In this document: positions 29,151-37,820 of the stretch, piece after piece
How positions within the stretch are numbered: the stretch's first letter is position 1
How the letters are laid out: the number at the start of each line of letters is the position of its first letter
NCBI RefSeq assembly: GCF_003253005.1
Contig: NZ_QEPZ01000001.1
Coordinates: 248,001-312,000 of the forward strand
Length of the DNA stretch: 64,000 bases
Source of the DNA: Haemophilus parainfluenzae
Lineage (GTDB): Bacteria > Pseudomonadota > Gammaproteobacteria > Enterobacterales > Pasteurellaceae
Reading direction: 5' to 3'
The notes under the pieces: generated by a model
Database searches by the model: none
The model's input: only the letters and a program-made list of their open reading frames with translations
What the model was told of the DNA's origin: nothing
Translations under genes and position numbers: made by a program

Positions 29151-29874
29151 GCGAATTCTGACCGCACTTTTACATCTTTTTCGCCCATCTTGGTGGAAAA
29201 AAAATTGGCAACGGGTTGCGTGGCGTTTTTCTCTCGCAATCCTGGCATTTTTCATTTGCTTCCGCTTTATCCCTGTTCCCTTCTCTGCCTATATGGCACA
29301 GCAAAAAATCGGGCACTTATTACAGTTGGATTTCAGCTATTCAATCAAATACGATTGGGTGAGCCTTGATGAAATCTCACCGAATATGCAGCTTGCGGTG
29401 ATTGCCGCTGAAGATCAAAAATTCCCAAACCACTGGGGCTTTGATTTTGAGGCTATTCAAAAGGCCTTTAAATTTAATGAAAAATCCCGCCGAACCCGAG
29501 GCGCCTCAACGATTTCTCAACAAACAGCAAAAAACCTCGTTCTTTGGCATGGACAAAGTTGGTTTCGCAAAGGATTAGAAGTTCCCACAACGGTATTAAT
29601 GGAAATCTTTTGGTCCAAAGAACGCATTTTAGAAGTGTATTTGAACATCGCAGAATTTGGTCATGGTATCTTTGGTGTAGAGGCAGCCAGTCGCTATTAC
29701 TTCAAAAAATCAGCGAAAAATTTAACTCAATCAGAAGCGGCATTACTTGCTGCAGTTTTACCAAATCCTATTATCTATAAAGTGAATAAGCCTAGTGTGT
29801 TAGTTCGTAAAAAACAAAGTTGGATTATGGGACAAATGAATGGATTAGGCTTGGATTACCTAAAAGAAATGTAG
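29128..29874 (+). CDS. mtgA: Monofunctional biosynthetic peptidoglycan transglycosylase
   Basis: GT51-family glycosyltransferase that polymerises lipid II into glycan strands. The 248-residue product has one N-terminal membrane anchor (about residues 33-52) and the GT51 motifs: [13 protein letters not shown] with the catalytic Glu, [14 protein letters not shown], and [15 protein letters not shown]. No transpeptidase domain follows, so it is MtgA and not a class A PBP. The ATG lies inside the end of trpR, indicating coupling. The N-terminal codons contain an uptake signal. Confidence 0.96.
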   Translation: MSKLQKTKRILTALLHLFRPSWWKKNWQRVAWRFSLAILAFFICFRFIPVPFSAYMAQQKIGHLLQLDFSYSIKYDWVSLDEISPNMQLAVIAAEDQKFPNHWGFDFEAIQKAFKFNEKSRRTRGASTISQQTAKNLVLWHGQSWFRKGLEVPTTVLMEIFWSKERILEVYLNIAEFGHGIFGVEAASRYYFKKSAKNLTQSEAALLAAVLPNPIIYKVNKPSVLVRKKQSWIMGQMNGLGLDYLKEM

Positions 29875-29889
29875 ATTTGCCATAAAGAA

Positions 29890-29924
29890 AAAACCTTGAA
29901 ACTCACTTTAAGTTTCAAGGTTTT
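29890..29924. terminator. Terminator between mtgA and tRNA-Ala
   Basis: Perfect 14-bp stem AAAACCTTGAAACT / AGTTTCAAGGTTTT with a 7-nt loop; usable in both directions. Confidence 0.88.
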
Positions 29925-29929
29925 AAATT

Positions 29930-30006
<77 letters not shown>

Positions 30007-30019
30007 AATAACGCAGGCT

Positions 30020-30048
30020 ATGATAAATTTCGGCTGATAAACTGTCAA
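30020..30048 (-). promoter_or_regulatory. Promoter of tRNA-Ala
   Basis: On the minus strand TTGACA (30048-30043), 17-nt spacer, TATCAT (30025-30020), ending ~15 nt before the tRNA. The box lies within a 9-bp inverted repeat GGCTGATAA (30032-30040) / TTATCAGCC (30071-30079). Confidence 0.75.
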
Positions 30049-30085
30049 TATTGAAATAATCAAATCCCGCTTATCAGCCTAAATA

Positions 30086-31528
30086 TTAAGCGTTTTGAGA
30101 CTTAATAAAATCAATGGCACGTTGGATACGCGCTAACACACGTTCACGGCCGATACCCACTAATGTCACATCCATAGAAGGTGATTGACCTGAGCCTGTC
30201 ACTGCCACGCGTAATGGCATCCCGACTTTACCCATACCCACTTCTAATTCAGCCGCAGTTTGTTCAATCGCTTCATGAGTAGAATGTAAATCCCAGCTAG
30301 AAAGTGCGGTCAATTTTTCTTTTACTTTTTCAAGTGGTTCAATTGCCGCTGCTTTAAAGTGTTTCTTCACCGCTGCTTCATCAAAACTTTCAAACTCTTC
30401 GAAGAAATAACGGCTTGCTGATGCCATTTCTTTTAAGGTTTTACAACGTTCTGCAAGCATCGTCACGATTTCAGTTAATGCTGGGCCATTTGATATATCA
30501 ATACCTTGATCTTTATAATGCCATGCAAGGTGTTTCGCCACATATTCAGGAGGTAATTCACGAATGTAATGGTGATTTAACCACAATAATTTCTCAGTGT
30601 TAAATGCACTTGCAGACTTACTCACGTGATCTAATTCGAAGAATTTAATCATTTCTTCACGTGTAAAGATCTCTTGGTCACCATGACCCCAACCTAAACG
30701 AACAAGATAGTTGATTAAGGCTTCTGGTAAATAACCATCATCACGATATTGCATCACACTTACCGCACCATGACGTTTTGAGAGTTTTTGGCCATCATCA
30801 CCGTTAATCATAGAAACGTGAGCATATACTGGAATTGGTGCACCCAACGCTTTTAAGATATTAATTTGACGCGGGGTGTTGTTAATATGGTCTTCACCAC
30901 GCACAACATGAGTAATGCCCATATCCCAGTCATCCACTACTACACAGAAGTTGTAGGTTGGTGAACCATCGGTACGACGAATAATTAAATCATCTAATTC
31001 GCTATTGCTGATTTCAATGCGACCACGCACCGCATCATCAAATACGACTGAACCTTCTGTTGGATTTTTAAAACGTACAACATGTGGCTCATCGGCTGCA
31101 TGATTGTGGTCATGTAAACAATGACGGTCATAACGTGGTTTTTCTTTGTTTTGCTCTTGTGTATGGCGTAATTCTTCTAAGCGTTCTTTAGAGCAATAAC
31201 AACGATAAGCTAAGCCTTGCTCAATCATTTCATCAATCACTTGATTGTAACGATCAAAGCGTTTGGTTTGATAATAAGGACCATGTTCCCAAGCAAGGTT
31301 TAACCACTCCATTCCTTCAATGATTGCCGCAGTAGCTTCCGGTGTAGAACGTTCTAAATCGGTATCTTCAATACGTAGTACAAACTCACCGTTGTTATGT
31401 TTTGCAAATAACCAAGAATAAAGAGCTGTACGTGCGCCACCTACGTGTAAATAACCTGTTGGACTTGGGGCAAAACGCGTACGTACTTTTACATTCGGAT
31501 CTAATTCAAAAGGAGGATCAATTTTCAT
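30086..31528 (-). CDS. gltX: Glutamyl-tRNA synthetase
   Basis: Charges tRNA-Glu. The 480-residue class I synthetase has the HIGH-type motif in [19 protein letters not shown] (about residues 18-36) and the KMSKS-type loop [10 protein letters not shown]. The C-terminal anticodon-binding domain ends in DFIKSQNA. Both the length and motifs are those of a discriminating bacterial GluRS. It is transcribed toward tRNA-Ala, with a separate strong tRNA promoter in between. Upstream it is divergent from the tRNA-Val cluster. Confidence 0.97.
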   Translation of the reverse strand: MKIDPPFELDPNVKVRTRFAPSPTGYLHVGGARTALYSWLFAKHNNGEFVLRIEDTDLERSTPEATAAIIEGMEWLNLAWEHGPYYQTKRFDRYNQVIDEMIEQGLAYRCYCSKERLEELRHTQEQNKEKPRYDRHCLHDHNHAADEPHVVRFKNPTEGSVVFDDAVRGRIEISNSELDDLIIRRTDGSPTYNFCVVVDDWDMGITHVVRGEDHINNTPRQINILKALGAPIPVYAHVSMINGDDGQKLSKRHGAVSVMQYRDDGYLPEALINYLVRLGWGHGDQEIFTREEMIKFFELDHVSKSASAFNTEKLLWLNHHYIRELPPEYVAKHLAWHYKDQGIDISNGPALTEIVTMLAERCKTLKEMASASRYFFEEFESFDEAAVKKHFKAAAIEPLEKVKEKLTALSSWDLHSTHEAIEQTAAELEVGMGKVGMPLRVAVTGSGQSPSMDVTLVGIGRERVLARIQRAIDFIKSQNA

Positions 31529-31654
31529 TTTCTTAATAACCTATTCATTTACAAAAATTACTTTTATTTTACTACGACTTGCATGAGTTCTAAATAAAAA
31601 ATCTGATTTTATGCCTATTTTTGCAACAACTAGACGCTTTTTCATAAAAATATA

Positions 31655-31682
31655 TTGACTGAAATCTCATTATACTTATAAT
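31655..31682 (+). promoter_or_regulatory. Promoter of the tRNA-Val cluster
   Basis: TTGACT (31655-31660), 16-nt spacer, consensus TATAAT (31677-31682), then a G/C discriminator. Lies 18 nt before the first tRNA-Val. Confidence 0.8.
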
Positions 31683-31700
31683 GCCAATCCACAACATTAA

Positions 31701-31776
31701 GGGCGATTAGCTCAGTTGGGAGAGCACCTCCCTTACAAGGAGGGGGTCACTGGTTCGAGACCGGTATCGCCCACCA
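31701..31776 (+). tRNA. tRNA-Val (anticodon UAC), copy 1
   Basis: Seventy-six-nucleotide tRNA starting GGGCGATTAGCTCAGTTGGG with loop CTTACAA (anticodon TAC), GGTTCGAGACC T arm and encoded CCA. First of four copies of identical sequence. Confidence 0.96.
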
Positions 31777-31820
31777 CTTTTTCCAAAGTAGACTTTAATG
31801 TTGTAAAAGTTTGACCAAGC

Positions 31821-31896
31821 GGGCGATTAGCTCAGTTGGGAGAGCACCTCCCTTACAAGGAGGGGGTCACTGGTTCGAGACCGGTATCGCCCACCA
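31821..31896 (+). tRNA. tRNA-Val (anticodon UAC), copy 2
   Basis: Identical in sequence to copy 1, after a 44-nt spacer that starts with CTTTTT. Same anticodon TAC and encoded CCA. Confidence 0.96.
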
Positions 31897-31955
31897 CTTT
31901 TCTAAAGTGTTCTTTCCGCTCAAACTTTCCCATTATTTAAACGCTTTTCTTATGT

Positions 31956-32031
31956 GGGCGATTAGCTCAGTTGGGAGAGCACCTCCCTTACAAGGAGGGG
32001 GTCACTGGTTCGAGACCGGTATCGCCCACCA
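31956..32031 (+). tRNA. tRNA-Val (anticodon UAC), copy 3
   Basis: Identical in sequence to copies 1 and 2, after a 59-nt spacer of unrelated sequence. Confidence 0.96.
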
Positions 32032-32078
32032 CTTAATTTTAGTGTTTAAATAAATCCGAATACCTTTTTAGGTGCATC

Positions 32079-32154
32079 GGGCGATTAGCTCAGTTGGGAG
32101 AGCACCTCCCTTACAAGGAGGGGGTCACTGGTTCGAGACCGGTATCGCCCACCA
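32079..32154 (+). tRNA. tRNA-Val (anticodon UAC), copy 4
   Basis: Identical to the other copies, after a 47-nt spacer. No strong hairpin terminator follows; a T-rich stretch lies at 32155-32175. Confidence 0.96.
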
Positions 32155-32221
32155 CTTTTCTTAAAGTCCTTTTTTAAATCAGTCAAATTAGCATTATTTC
32201 TGTTTCATCTTATAAAGAAAA

Positions 32222-32257
32222 AACGGCCACAAAACGTTTCGTTTTACGACCGCACTT
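32222..32257 (-). terminator. Probable terminator of the amidohydrolase gene
   Basis: Imperfect hairpin with an AAAACG/CGTTTT core and GC-rich outer arms including an uptake signal; read leftward it is followed by TTTTTTC. Confidence 0.5.
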
Positions 32258-32273
32258 TTATCAATTTTTTAGA

Positions 32274-33266
32274 TTAAACTGGTTCTAAACCCAACACTTT
32301 ACGTCCGTTGATACTGGCAATATCAACCATCGCATCAAGATGTGGGAAACGACAGCCCGCAGCCAGCAAGCTTAATTCTTGCCATAAATCCCCTTCACAA
32401 AGTGGTACCATGTAATCACAGATATTATCCGTACCTAGCGCCACAGTAATTCCTTCCGGAATCATTTCATCTGCCGGTGTCAATGCATTGTGGAAAGGCA
32501 TCAAATCTTCTTTTCGGTTACTATCAATCCACGCCATTGGGCAAGCAATCATCATCATTTTTGCTTGACGCATTTTTTCATAAAGTTTATAACGATATTC
32601 TCTGCTATGTGCACCGATAGAAATACCATGGATCGCCACAACTCTACCTTCCATGCCATGTTCGATGGTTTTATCGCAAAGCTGTTCGGTTTCTTTTTCT
32701 TTCGGAGAGTTGAATTGATCCACGTGCACATGACACATAATGCCGCGAGATTTGGCTGCATCAAGCAGAATATCCATTGCTTCAAGGCCACGACCATAAT
32801 CAAGCTCATCGCGATAAGGTAAGCCTCCAATCATATCTACCATATCAGAACCAATATCAAACCATTTGCGAGCTTCTGGCTCAATGACACCTTTTAAGGT
32901 CTGATTTGCAAATTTCAAAATAATGTCATGCTTATAGACTTCGCGAGCTTTGTGCGCAGCAATGATGGCTCTGTCTTCACAAATCGGGTCGATATCCACA
33001 AAAGTCCCAAATGCCGTCACCCCTTGGGAAATCATCAGCTCAATCGATTGACAGAAACGGGCGTAATAATCATCAACACTTGATGTACGTTTAACTTCGT
33101 CCACTAAATCCCATTTTTGTTGAAGATTACTATTGTGATAAATGCCAATTTTTTCAGGTGTCATTGTAAAAGCACGATCTGCGTGAGCATGAGCATTAAC
33201 CCAGCCACCTTTTTTAATAATTTCGTCTCGAATAAACGTTTTAAAGCTACGAACGTGATTTCTCAT
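32274..33266 (-). CDS. Amidohydrolase family protein, cytosine deaminase/AtzC-like
   Basis: Metal-dependent hydrolase of unknown substrate, 330 residues. Metal-binding motifs seen are HAHADRAF (HxH, about 25-32), CHVHVDQFN with a further His, AIHGISIG with His, and ALGTDNICD with the catalytic Asp. These are the subtype found in cytosine deaminases and the triazine enzyme AtzC, so it probably deaminates or hydrolyses an N-heterocycle. A Glu expected near the HVD motif of CodA is not obvious. It stands alone, downstream of the yejM-yejL unit. Function cannot be narrowed from context. Confidence 0.75.
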   Translation of the reverse strand: MRNHVRSFKTFIRDEIIKKGGWVNAHAHADRAFTMTPEKIGIYHNSNLQQKWDLVDEVKRTSSVDDYYARFCQSIELMISQGVTAFGTFVDIDPICEDRAIIAAHKAREVYKHDIILKFANQTLKGVIEPEARKWFDIGSDMVDMIGGLPYRDELDYGRGLEAMDILLDAAKSRGIMCHVHVDQFNSPKEKETEQLCDKTIEHGMEGRVVAIHGISIGAHSREYRYKLYEKMRQAKMMMIACPMAWIDSNRKEDLMPFHNALTPADEMIPEGITVALGTDNICDYMVPLCEGDLWQELSLLAAGCRFPHLDAMVDIASINGRKVLGLEPV

Positions 33267-33456
33267 AATAACTCCGCCAAAAAAGAAAGGAAAAGAGAGA
33301 CGAGAAGTGTATTAATTGAAAAGCAAACCCAATAAGGTTCTGGTCTATTGTGAATTGTTTGCAATGTTATGAAAAATTCGCAGATTTTAATTAATAACAT
33401 CTTTTCAGTCTTTCAACTGAGTGCAAAGTATAAGATTTTAAGCACAAAAAAGCTAT

Positions 33457-35199
33457 CTATTTATTGACAAAAGAACGCTCTTGTTTAAAGACATCTAAGA
33501 ACAAGCCGAGCGGAGGGCGGCTTGAAGATTGTTCAGTATAAGTGCGGTCAAATTTCTTATAGTTTCCTTTGCGATCAATATGATACTGTGTGCCATCCGG
33601 CTGAATAATGACATTCCAACGGAAATTCGATGCCAACACCCAAGGATCGTCATTAAGCTCAAATAAATTGCGACCTTGTGCATAATCCGAAACTGGATTT
33701 TTCACTTTAAAGATTGATGACATCAATGCTGGTAATAAATCCGTATGGCTCGTTAATTTAGAGACTTCTTGCACCGGCAAATCTTTCCAGTAAACAATAA
33801 ATGGCACCTGGATTTCATCACGACCAAAATAGTTTTCTTGTGCTTTTTCATCCAGTTTATTAAACGTTGTACCATGCTCTGCCGTAATAATAACAATCGT
33901 ATTCTCTAAAGAAACTGATGCTAAAGTAGTATCAATTTGTTGATCAATCTCCGCAAGCGATTTGGTGTAATTTTCTTCCGTTAGATCCGCAATATCTAAA
34001 TCCACATAAGCAAACCAAGGTTTATCCTCTTTTAAGAGAGATAAAACGCTATTTATCGCTTCTTTTGGCGAAGAGGCTTTCACTTTAGGTAATTTCACAT
34101 TACGGAACAAGGCTTGTTTAAATAAGCTGTCTTTGAATGCCGTAGACGAATAAGCAACAAATTGATATTTCTCGTCTTGTAGCTTTTTAATTAATACCGA
34201 CGGTGTGTGATTACTCAAAATACTGTCCGTATAATTTGCATTCAGTCCATAGAATAAGCCTACTAAGCCGGCATTATTCGTATTGCCACTGCTGTAATGA
34301 TTCGTAAATTGAGTAGAGCTTGTGGCAAACTCGAACAATTTAGGCATTTTCTCGCTCGTTAGCGCATCATAACGTAAGCCTGAAACGGTAATCACGAGAA
34401 TATTTGGTTTGTTTTCAACTTGCTCAAACTGAAGATCTTTTTTCGGATAATCAATTTTTAATGCATCCAAACGGCCTTCTTGCTCTAAGCGCTGAGAATA
34501 TGTTTCCGCATTAATAAATCCTTGTTTTTCCAAAAATGTTCGTGCGGTCATTGGATAAGAAAGAGGGAAATTAGAACGCTGCATGGTAATCGGACGATAT
34601 AAAAATGCATCCGCCCAAGCGTAAATTAAGTGTGTCGCGACAAACGTGGAAGTCAGAACTAATCCCACTTTCTTCAGCCATTTCTGACGCTCTAAACTAC
34701 GTAATTTTTCCCAACTCCAACGGGAGAAAAGCATTTGGATTAGCAAAATAATCGGCATTGGCGCAAAGAAAATTTGCCAATCCCGTGAGAAATCGCCCTT
34801 TTCAGGGTTCACTAACAAATTCCAAACAATAGAAGAAAGGTGGATATTAAAGCGGTTAAAAACTTCTGTATCAAACAGCAGTAATGTGGTACAAATCGTG
34901 GCAATAATTACCGTTAGTCCACGGAAAGTGCGGTGATTTTTGATGATAAAACTCAGTGGAAAAATAACCAGCAAATACAGGGCAAAAACACAAAAGCTGA
35001 AATGGCCTAATAAGCTGATGAAGAAATAAATTTTGCCGAGTAATGTGTCGGGCCAGTCAATGAGAAAGGCATAACGACTGCCAATAAGAATTGCGATGAT
35101 AATGTTAAAAAAAGCAAACCAATGTCCCCACGAAATTTTTCGTGAGGTTTCTTCACGGTATTCACGCCCGTTAAATTTGCTTTTTTTAAACCAAAACAT
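33457..35199 (-). CDS. yejM: Inner membrane alkaline-phosphatase-superfamily protein YejM (PbgA/LapC)
   Basis: Inner-membrane protein that senses lipopolysaccharide and controls LpxC turnover through LapB in enterobacteria. The 580-residue protein has about five N-terminal membrane helices (to about residue 190), then a linker and a periplasmic sulfatase-like domain (NILVITVSGLRYDALT...TEHGTTF). The position of the usual catalytic Thr/Ser is occupied within VSGLRYDAL, so hydrolase activity is doubtful, as for PbgA. yejL lies one base upstream, the conserved yejL-yejM pair. Confidence 0.9.
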   Translation of the reverse strand: MFWFKKSKFNGREYREETSRKISWGHWFAFFNIIIAILIGSRYAFLIDWPDTLLGKIYFFISLLGHFSFCVFALYLLVIFPLSFIIKNHRTFRGLTVIIATICTTLLLFDTEVFNRFNIHLSSIVWNLLVNPEKGDFSRDWQIFFAPMPIILLIQMLFSRWSWEKLRSLERQKWLKKVGLVLTSTFVATHLIYAWADAFLYRPITMQRSNFPLSYPMTARTFLEKQGFINAETYSQRLEQEGRLDALKIDYPKKDLQFEQVENKPNILVITVSGLRYDALTSEKMPKLFEFATSSTQFTNHYSSGNTNNAGLVGLFYGLNANYTDSILSNHTPSVLIKKLQDEKYQFVAYSSTAFKDSLFKQALFRNVKLPKVKASSPKEAINSVLSLLKEDKPWFAYVDLDIADLTEENYTKSLAEIDQQIDTTLASVSLENTIVIITAEHGTTFNKLDEKAQENYFGRDEIQVPFIVYWKDLPVQEVSKLTSHTDLLPALMSSIFKVKNPVSDYAQGRNLFELNDDPWVLASNFRWNVIIQPDGTQYHIDRKGNYKKFDRTYTEQSSSRPPLGLFLDVFKQERSFVNK

Positions 35200-35200
35200 T

Positions 35201-35419
35201 TTATTTTATTTTTACCGAATTCATTAGAGAGTTGGCAAAGGCTTGTGCTAATGCTTCACGCTGTGCGGCTGGTACGCTAGTGGTCAATAAATTACTGGCC
35301 ATATTGCCTAAAGCGATAAGCGAAAGATCAACGGGTGCTTTGTGAGTTTCAAGTACGCTAATCATGTCGTTAATGATGGCATTAACTTGCCCATCGGAAT
35401 ACTTTGAATGTTGAGCCAT
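35201..35419 (-). CDS. yejL: UPF0352 protein YejL
   Basis: Small helical protein of 72 residues and unknown function. It starts MAQHSKYSDGQVNAIINDMISVLE and carries the family's HKAPVDLSLIALGNMASNLL segment. It is immediately upstream of yejM (stop and start one base apart), and divergent to ndpA (yejK), as in E. coli. Confidence 0.9.
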   Translation of the reverse strand: MAQHSKYSDGQVNAIINDMISVLETHKAPVDLSLIALGNMASNLLTTSVPAAQREALAQAFANSLMNSVKIK

Positions 35420-35557
35420 TTGGAATGTTTAAGCCTGTTCTAAATACAAAAAACTTCTCATATCATACCCGATAATTTGTCCAATCTGAATAATTTCTTT
35501 TTTCTTGCTTAAAAAGTGCGGTTATAATTTAAGGTAAATTTTACGAAGGAAAAAATT

Positions 35558-36574
35558 ATGAGCATTACGGTTAATCAAATCGTGCTACATCAACTAGTTA
35601 AGTACGCTGAAAATGAAACCTCTATGATGGAAAGCGTGTTGCGTGATGAACTTCTCACTATTACGCCAGAAATCGAACAAATGATGTTGCAACTACATCA
35701 AGGCTATCAAAATAAAGGTAAAGCATTTGGTGTCTTCCAAGAAAATTCCATTTTCGCACAAGATCTGAATCGTTTATTAGAAAATGAAATCAATTTTTTA
35801 AATTTCAGCCAACAATCCACAAAATTATTAGCGCAAGAATTGGGCAAATATAATTTTGCTGATAGTGGCACACTAATCCTATGTCAATACAACTTTTTAG
35901 CAACTGACTACCTATTCATCGCACTATTAGATAGTCGTATCAGCATGTTAGTTGACGAAAATCTTGAAATTCGCCGTACGGAATACTTAGATATCACACA
36001 ATTTGATATTGCTGCACGTATAAACCTAACGGATTTGCAAGTAAACGCAAACTCAAACCGCTACCTTACCTTCATTAAAGGTCGTGTAGGTCGTAAAATT
36101 AGTGACTTCTTTATGGATTTCTTGGGGGCGGAAGAAGGTTTAAATCCACAAGTTCAAAACCAATGCTTATTACAAGCAGTAAGTGACTACTGTGAGCAAG
36201 GAGAGCTAAATAAAGAACAAACCCAAGCAGTCAAAAAACAGGTATTTGAGTACTGTAAAGGGCAATTAGCAAGCGGTGATGAAATTGCCTTAACTGAACT
36301 TTCAGCTAATTTGCCGACTCTAAACGATCGCCCTTTTGTCACCTTTACAGAAGAGCAAGATTACGGCTTGGAAGAAACAATTCCACCAGTACGCTCAGCC
36401 TTAAAAACATTAACAAAATTTTCAGGTTCCGGTAAAGGGGTGACATTAAGTTTTAATGCGGATTTATTGAATAACCGTATTGAATGGGATCCACTTACAG
36501 ATACTTTAACAATCAAAGGGATACCACCGAATCTGAAAGATCAACTTCAAAAAGCATTAAAGTGCAATAATTAA
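35558..36574 (+). CDS. ndpA: Nucleoid-associated protein NdpA (YejK)
   Basis: Abundant nucleoid protein of the 37-kDa family, 338 residues. Family features include the N-terminal [18 protein letters not shown], the [19 protein letters not shown] core and the C-terminal [17 protein letters not shown]. The precise role is unsettled; interaction with topoisomerases has been reported for E. coli YejK. AAGGAAAAAATT supplies the ribosome site. An uptake signal core (35514-35522) lies in the promoter region shared with yejL. Confidence 0.92.
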   Translation: MSITVNQIVLHQLVKYAENETSMMESVLRDELLTITPEIEQMMLQLHQGYQNKGKAFGVFQENSIFAQDLNRLLENEINFLNFSQQSTKLLAQELGKYNFADSGTLILCQYNFLATDYLFIALLDSRISMLVDENLEIRRTEYLDITQFDIAARINLTDLQVNANSNRYLTFIKGRVGRKISDFFMDFLGAEEGLNPQVQNQCLLQAVSDYCEQGELNKEQTQAVKKQVFEYCKGQLASGDEIALTELSANLPTLNDRPFVTFTEEQDYGLEETIPPVRSALKTLTKFSGSGKGVTLSFNADLLNNRIEWDPLTDTLTIKGIPPNLKDQLQKALKCNN

Positions 36575-36636
36575 TTTGGCAAGATCATAAAGTTTCGGTA
36601 TCATTCGACATAATTTTGCAATAAAAGGTAAAAAAT

Positions 36637-37050
36637 ATGCAATTAAAAACATTTTTAGGTGCAGTTGTTTTAGCATTAAGTTTAACTTCTTGTTCAACAG
36701 TACAAAAAGTCGTTTATCGTATTGATGTACCACAAGGTAACTATTTAGAAGCGGCCACTGTGGCACAAGTAAAACCAGGCATGACAGCCCAACAAGTACA
36801 ATATTTACTTGGTACACCAGTTTTAATTGATCCTTATAGTAACTTAACTTGGTATTACGTGTTCTTACAACAACATTCTTATCAAAAACCTGAACAGCAC
36901 ACATTTACCGTGAAATTTGATCAAAACGGTTTAGTGAGCAGTGCAGAATTAGATAAGCCATTACCTGAAGTGGCAAAACAAGACGAAAATAATACTATTA
37001 TCAGCACGCCTGAAAATGCAGGCAAGAAAAGCTGGTGGAAATTCTGGTAG
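36637..37050 (+). CDS. bamE: Outer membrane assembly lipoprotein BamE (SmpA)
   Basis: Lipoprotein of the Bam complex, which inserts beta-barrels into the outer membrane. The 137-residue product has a lipobox LTSC (Cys19) and the BamE core: VAQVKPGMTAQQVQYLLGTPVLIDPY, then LTWYYVF and the TFTVKFDQNGLVS strand. It has a C-terminal extension of about 30 residues beyond E. coli BamE. It is followed by a hairpin and then cpxR, so envelope assembly and envelope stress genes are adjacent. Confidence 0.93.
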   Translation: MQLKTFLGAVVLALSLTSCSTVQKVVYRIDVPQGNYLEAATVAQVKPGMTAQQVQYLLGTPVLIDPYSNLTWYYVFLQQHSYQKPEQHTFTVKFDQNGLVSSAELDKPLPEVAKQDENNTIISTPENAGKKSWWKFW

Positions 37051-37064
37051 TCATTAAAAACAAT

Positions 37065-37099
37065 ACCTGCTTGTCATATCAAGCAGGTTTGTTGTATTA
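37065..37099 (+). terminator. Hairpin between bamE and cpxR
   Basis: Nine-base-pair stem ACCTGCTTG (37065-37073) / CAAGCAGGT (37080-37088) followed by a weak T-rich tract. Terminator of bamE or attenuator before cpxRA. Confidence 0.6.
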
Positions 37100-37112
37100 C
37101 AAGGGAATAAAA

Positions 37113-37820
37113 ATGTCAAAAATTCTATTAGTTGATGATGATATTGAACTAACAGATTTACTTGCAGAAGTCTTACGACTGACTGGTTTTGAAGTCGAAA
37201 TTGCAAATAATGGTCAAGAAGCATTAGACAAGTTAAACTCAAGTCACCAATTAGTCTTATTGGATGTTATGATGCCTGTATTAAACGGTCTTGAAACACT
37301 CAAGAAAATTCGTCAAACATCAAACGTCCCTGTAATGATGCTTACTGCGCGTGATGAAGAAATCGATCGTGTACTGGGCTTAGAACTTGGTGCCGATGAC
37401 TATTTACCAAAACCATTTAACGATCGTGAACTTGTTGCCCGTATTAAGGCGATTTTGCGTCGTGCCTCTCCATCAGAAAAAGAAACACAAAATTCGACTG
37501 CACTTCCATCTGAAGAAAATATATTGGAATTTGCAGGCTTAGTGCTTCACTCTGGTCTTCAGCAAGCCTCTTATAAAGGCCAAGATCTCGGTCTAACTGG
37601 CTCTGAATTTGCACTACTCCACAAGCTTATACTTCGTCCGGGACAAATTGTCTCTCGTGAAGAATTAAGTATGAATGTGCTTGGCAAACACCTTTCTCCT
37701 TTCGATCGCTCGATTGATATGCATATGTCAAACTTGCGCAAAAAACTTCCAGAAAGAGACAATGGCTTACCATGGCTGAAAACGCTACGTAGTCGTGGTT
37801 ACTTATTGGTTTGTGAATAA
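37113..37820 (+). CDS. cpxR: Envelope stress response regulator CpxR
   Basis: OmpR-family regulator of the Cpx envelope stress response. From ATG 37113 the product is 235 residues: receiver domain with the acidic pocket DDD (8-10), phospho-acceptor Asp51 in LLDVMMP and Lys in LPKPF, then the winged helix with GLTGSEFALLHKLILRPGQIVSREEL. An upstream in-frame start (37035) lies inside bamE and crosses the hairpin, so it is rejected. AAGGGAATAAAA is the ribosome site. The stop overlaps the cpxA start (TAATG). Confidence 0.93.
   Translation: MSKILLVDDDIELTDLLAEVLRLTGFEVEIANNGQEALDKLNSSHQLVLLDVMMPVLNGLETLKKIRQTSNVPVMMLTARDEEIDRVLGLELGADDYLPKPFNDRELVARIKAILRRASPSEKETQNSTALPSEENILEFAGLVLHSGLQQASYKGQDLGLTGSEFALLHKLILRPGQIVSREELSMNVLGKHLSPFDRSIDMHMSNLRKKLPERDNGLPWLKTLRSRGYLLVCE

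Noticed and set aside
31811-32053. 80-codon open frame repeating a SSVGRAPPLQGGGHWFE-type peptide
   Set aside because: It is the translation of two tRNA-Val genes, a well-known source of false hypothetical proteins.
31701-32154. Repeats of equal length with variable spacers, CRISPR-like at first sight
   Set aside because: The 76-bp units fold as tRNA-Val with anticodon and CCA; no cas genes nearby.
37035-37112. N-terminal extension of cpxR into bamE
   Set aside because: It crosses the bamE hairpin and is absent from the CpxR family; AAGGGAATAAAA precedes ATG 37113.
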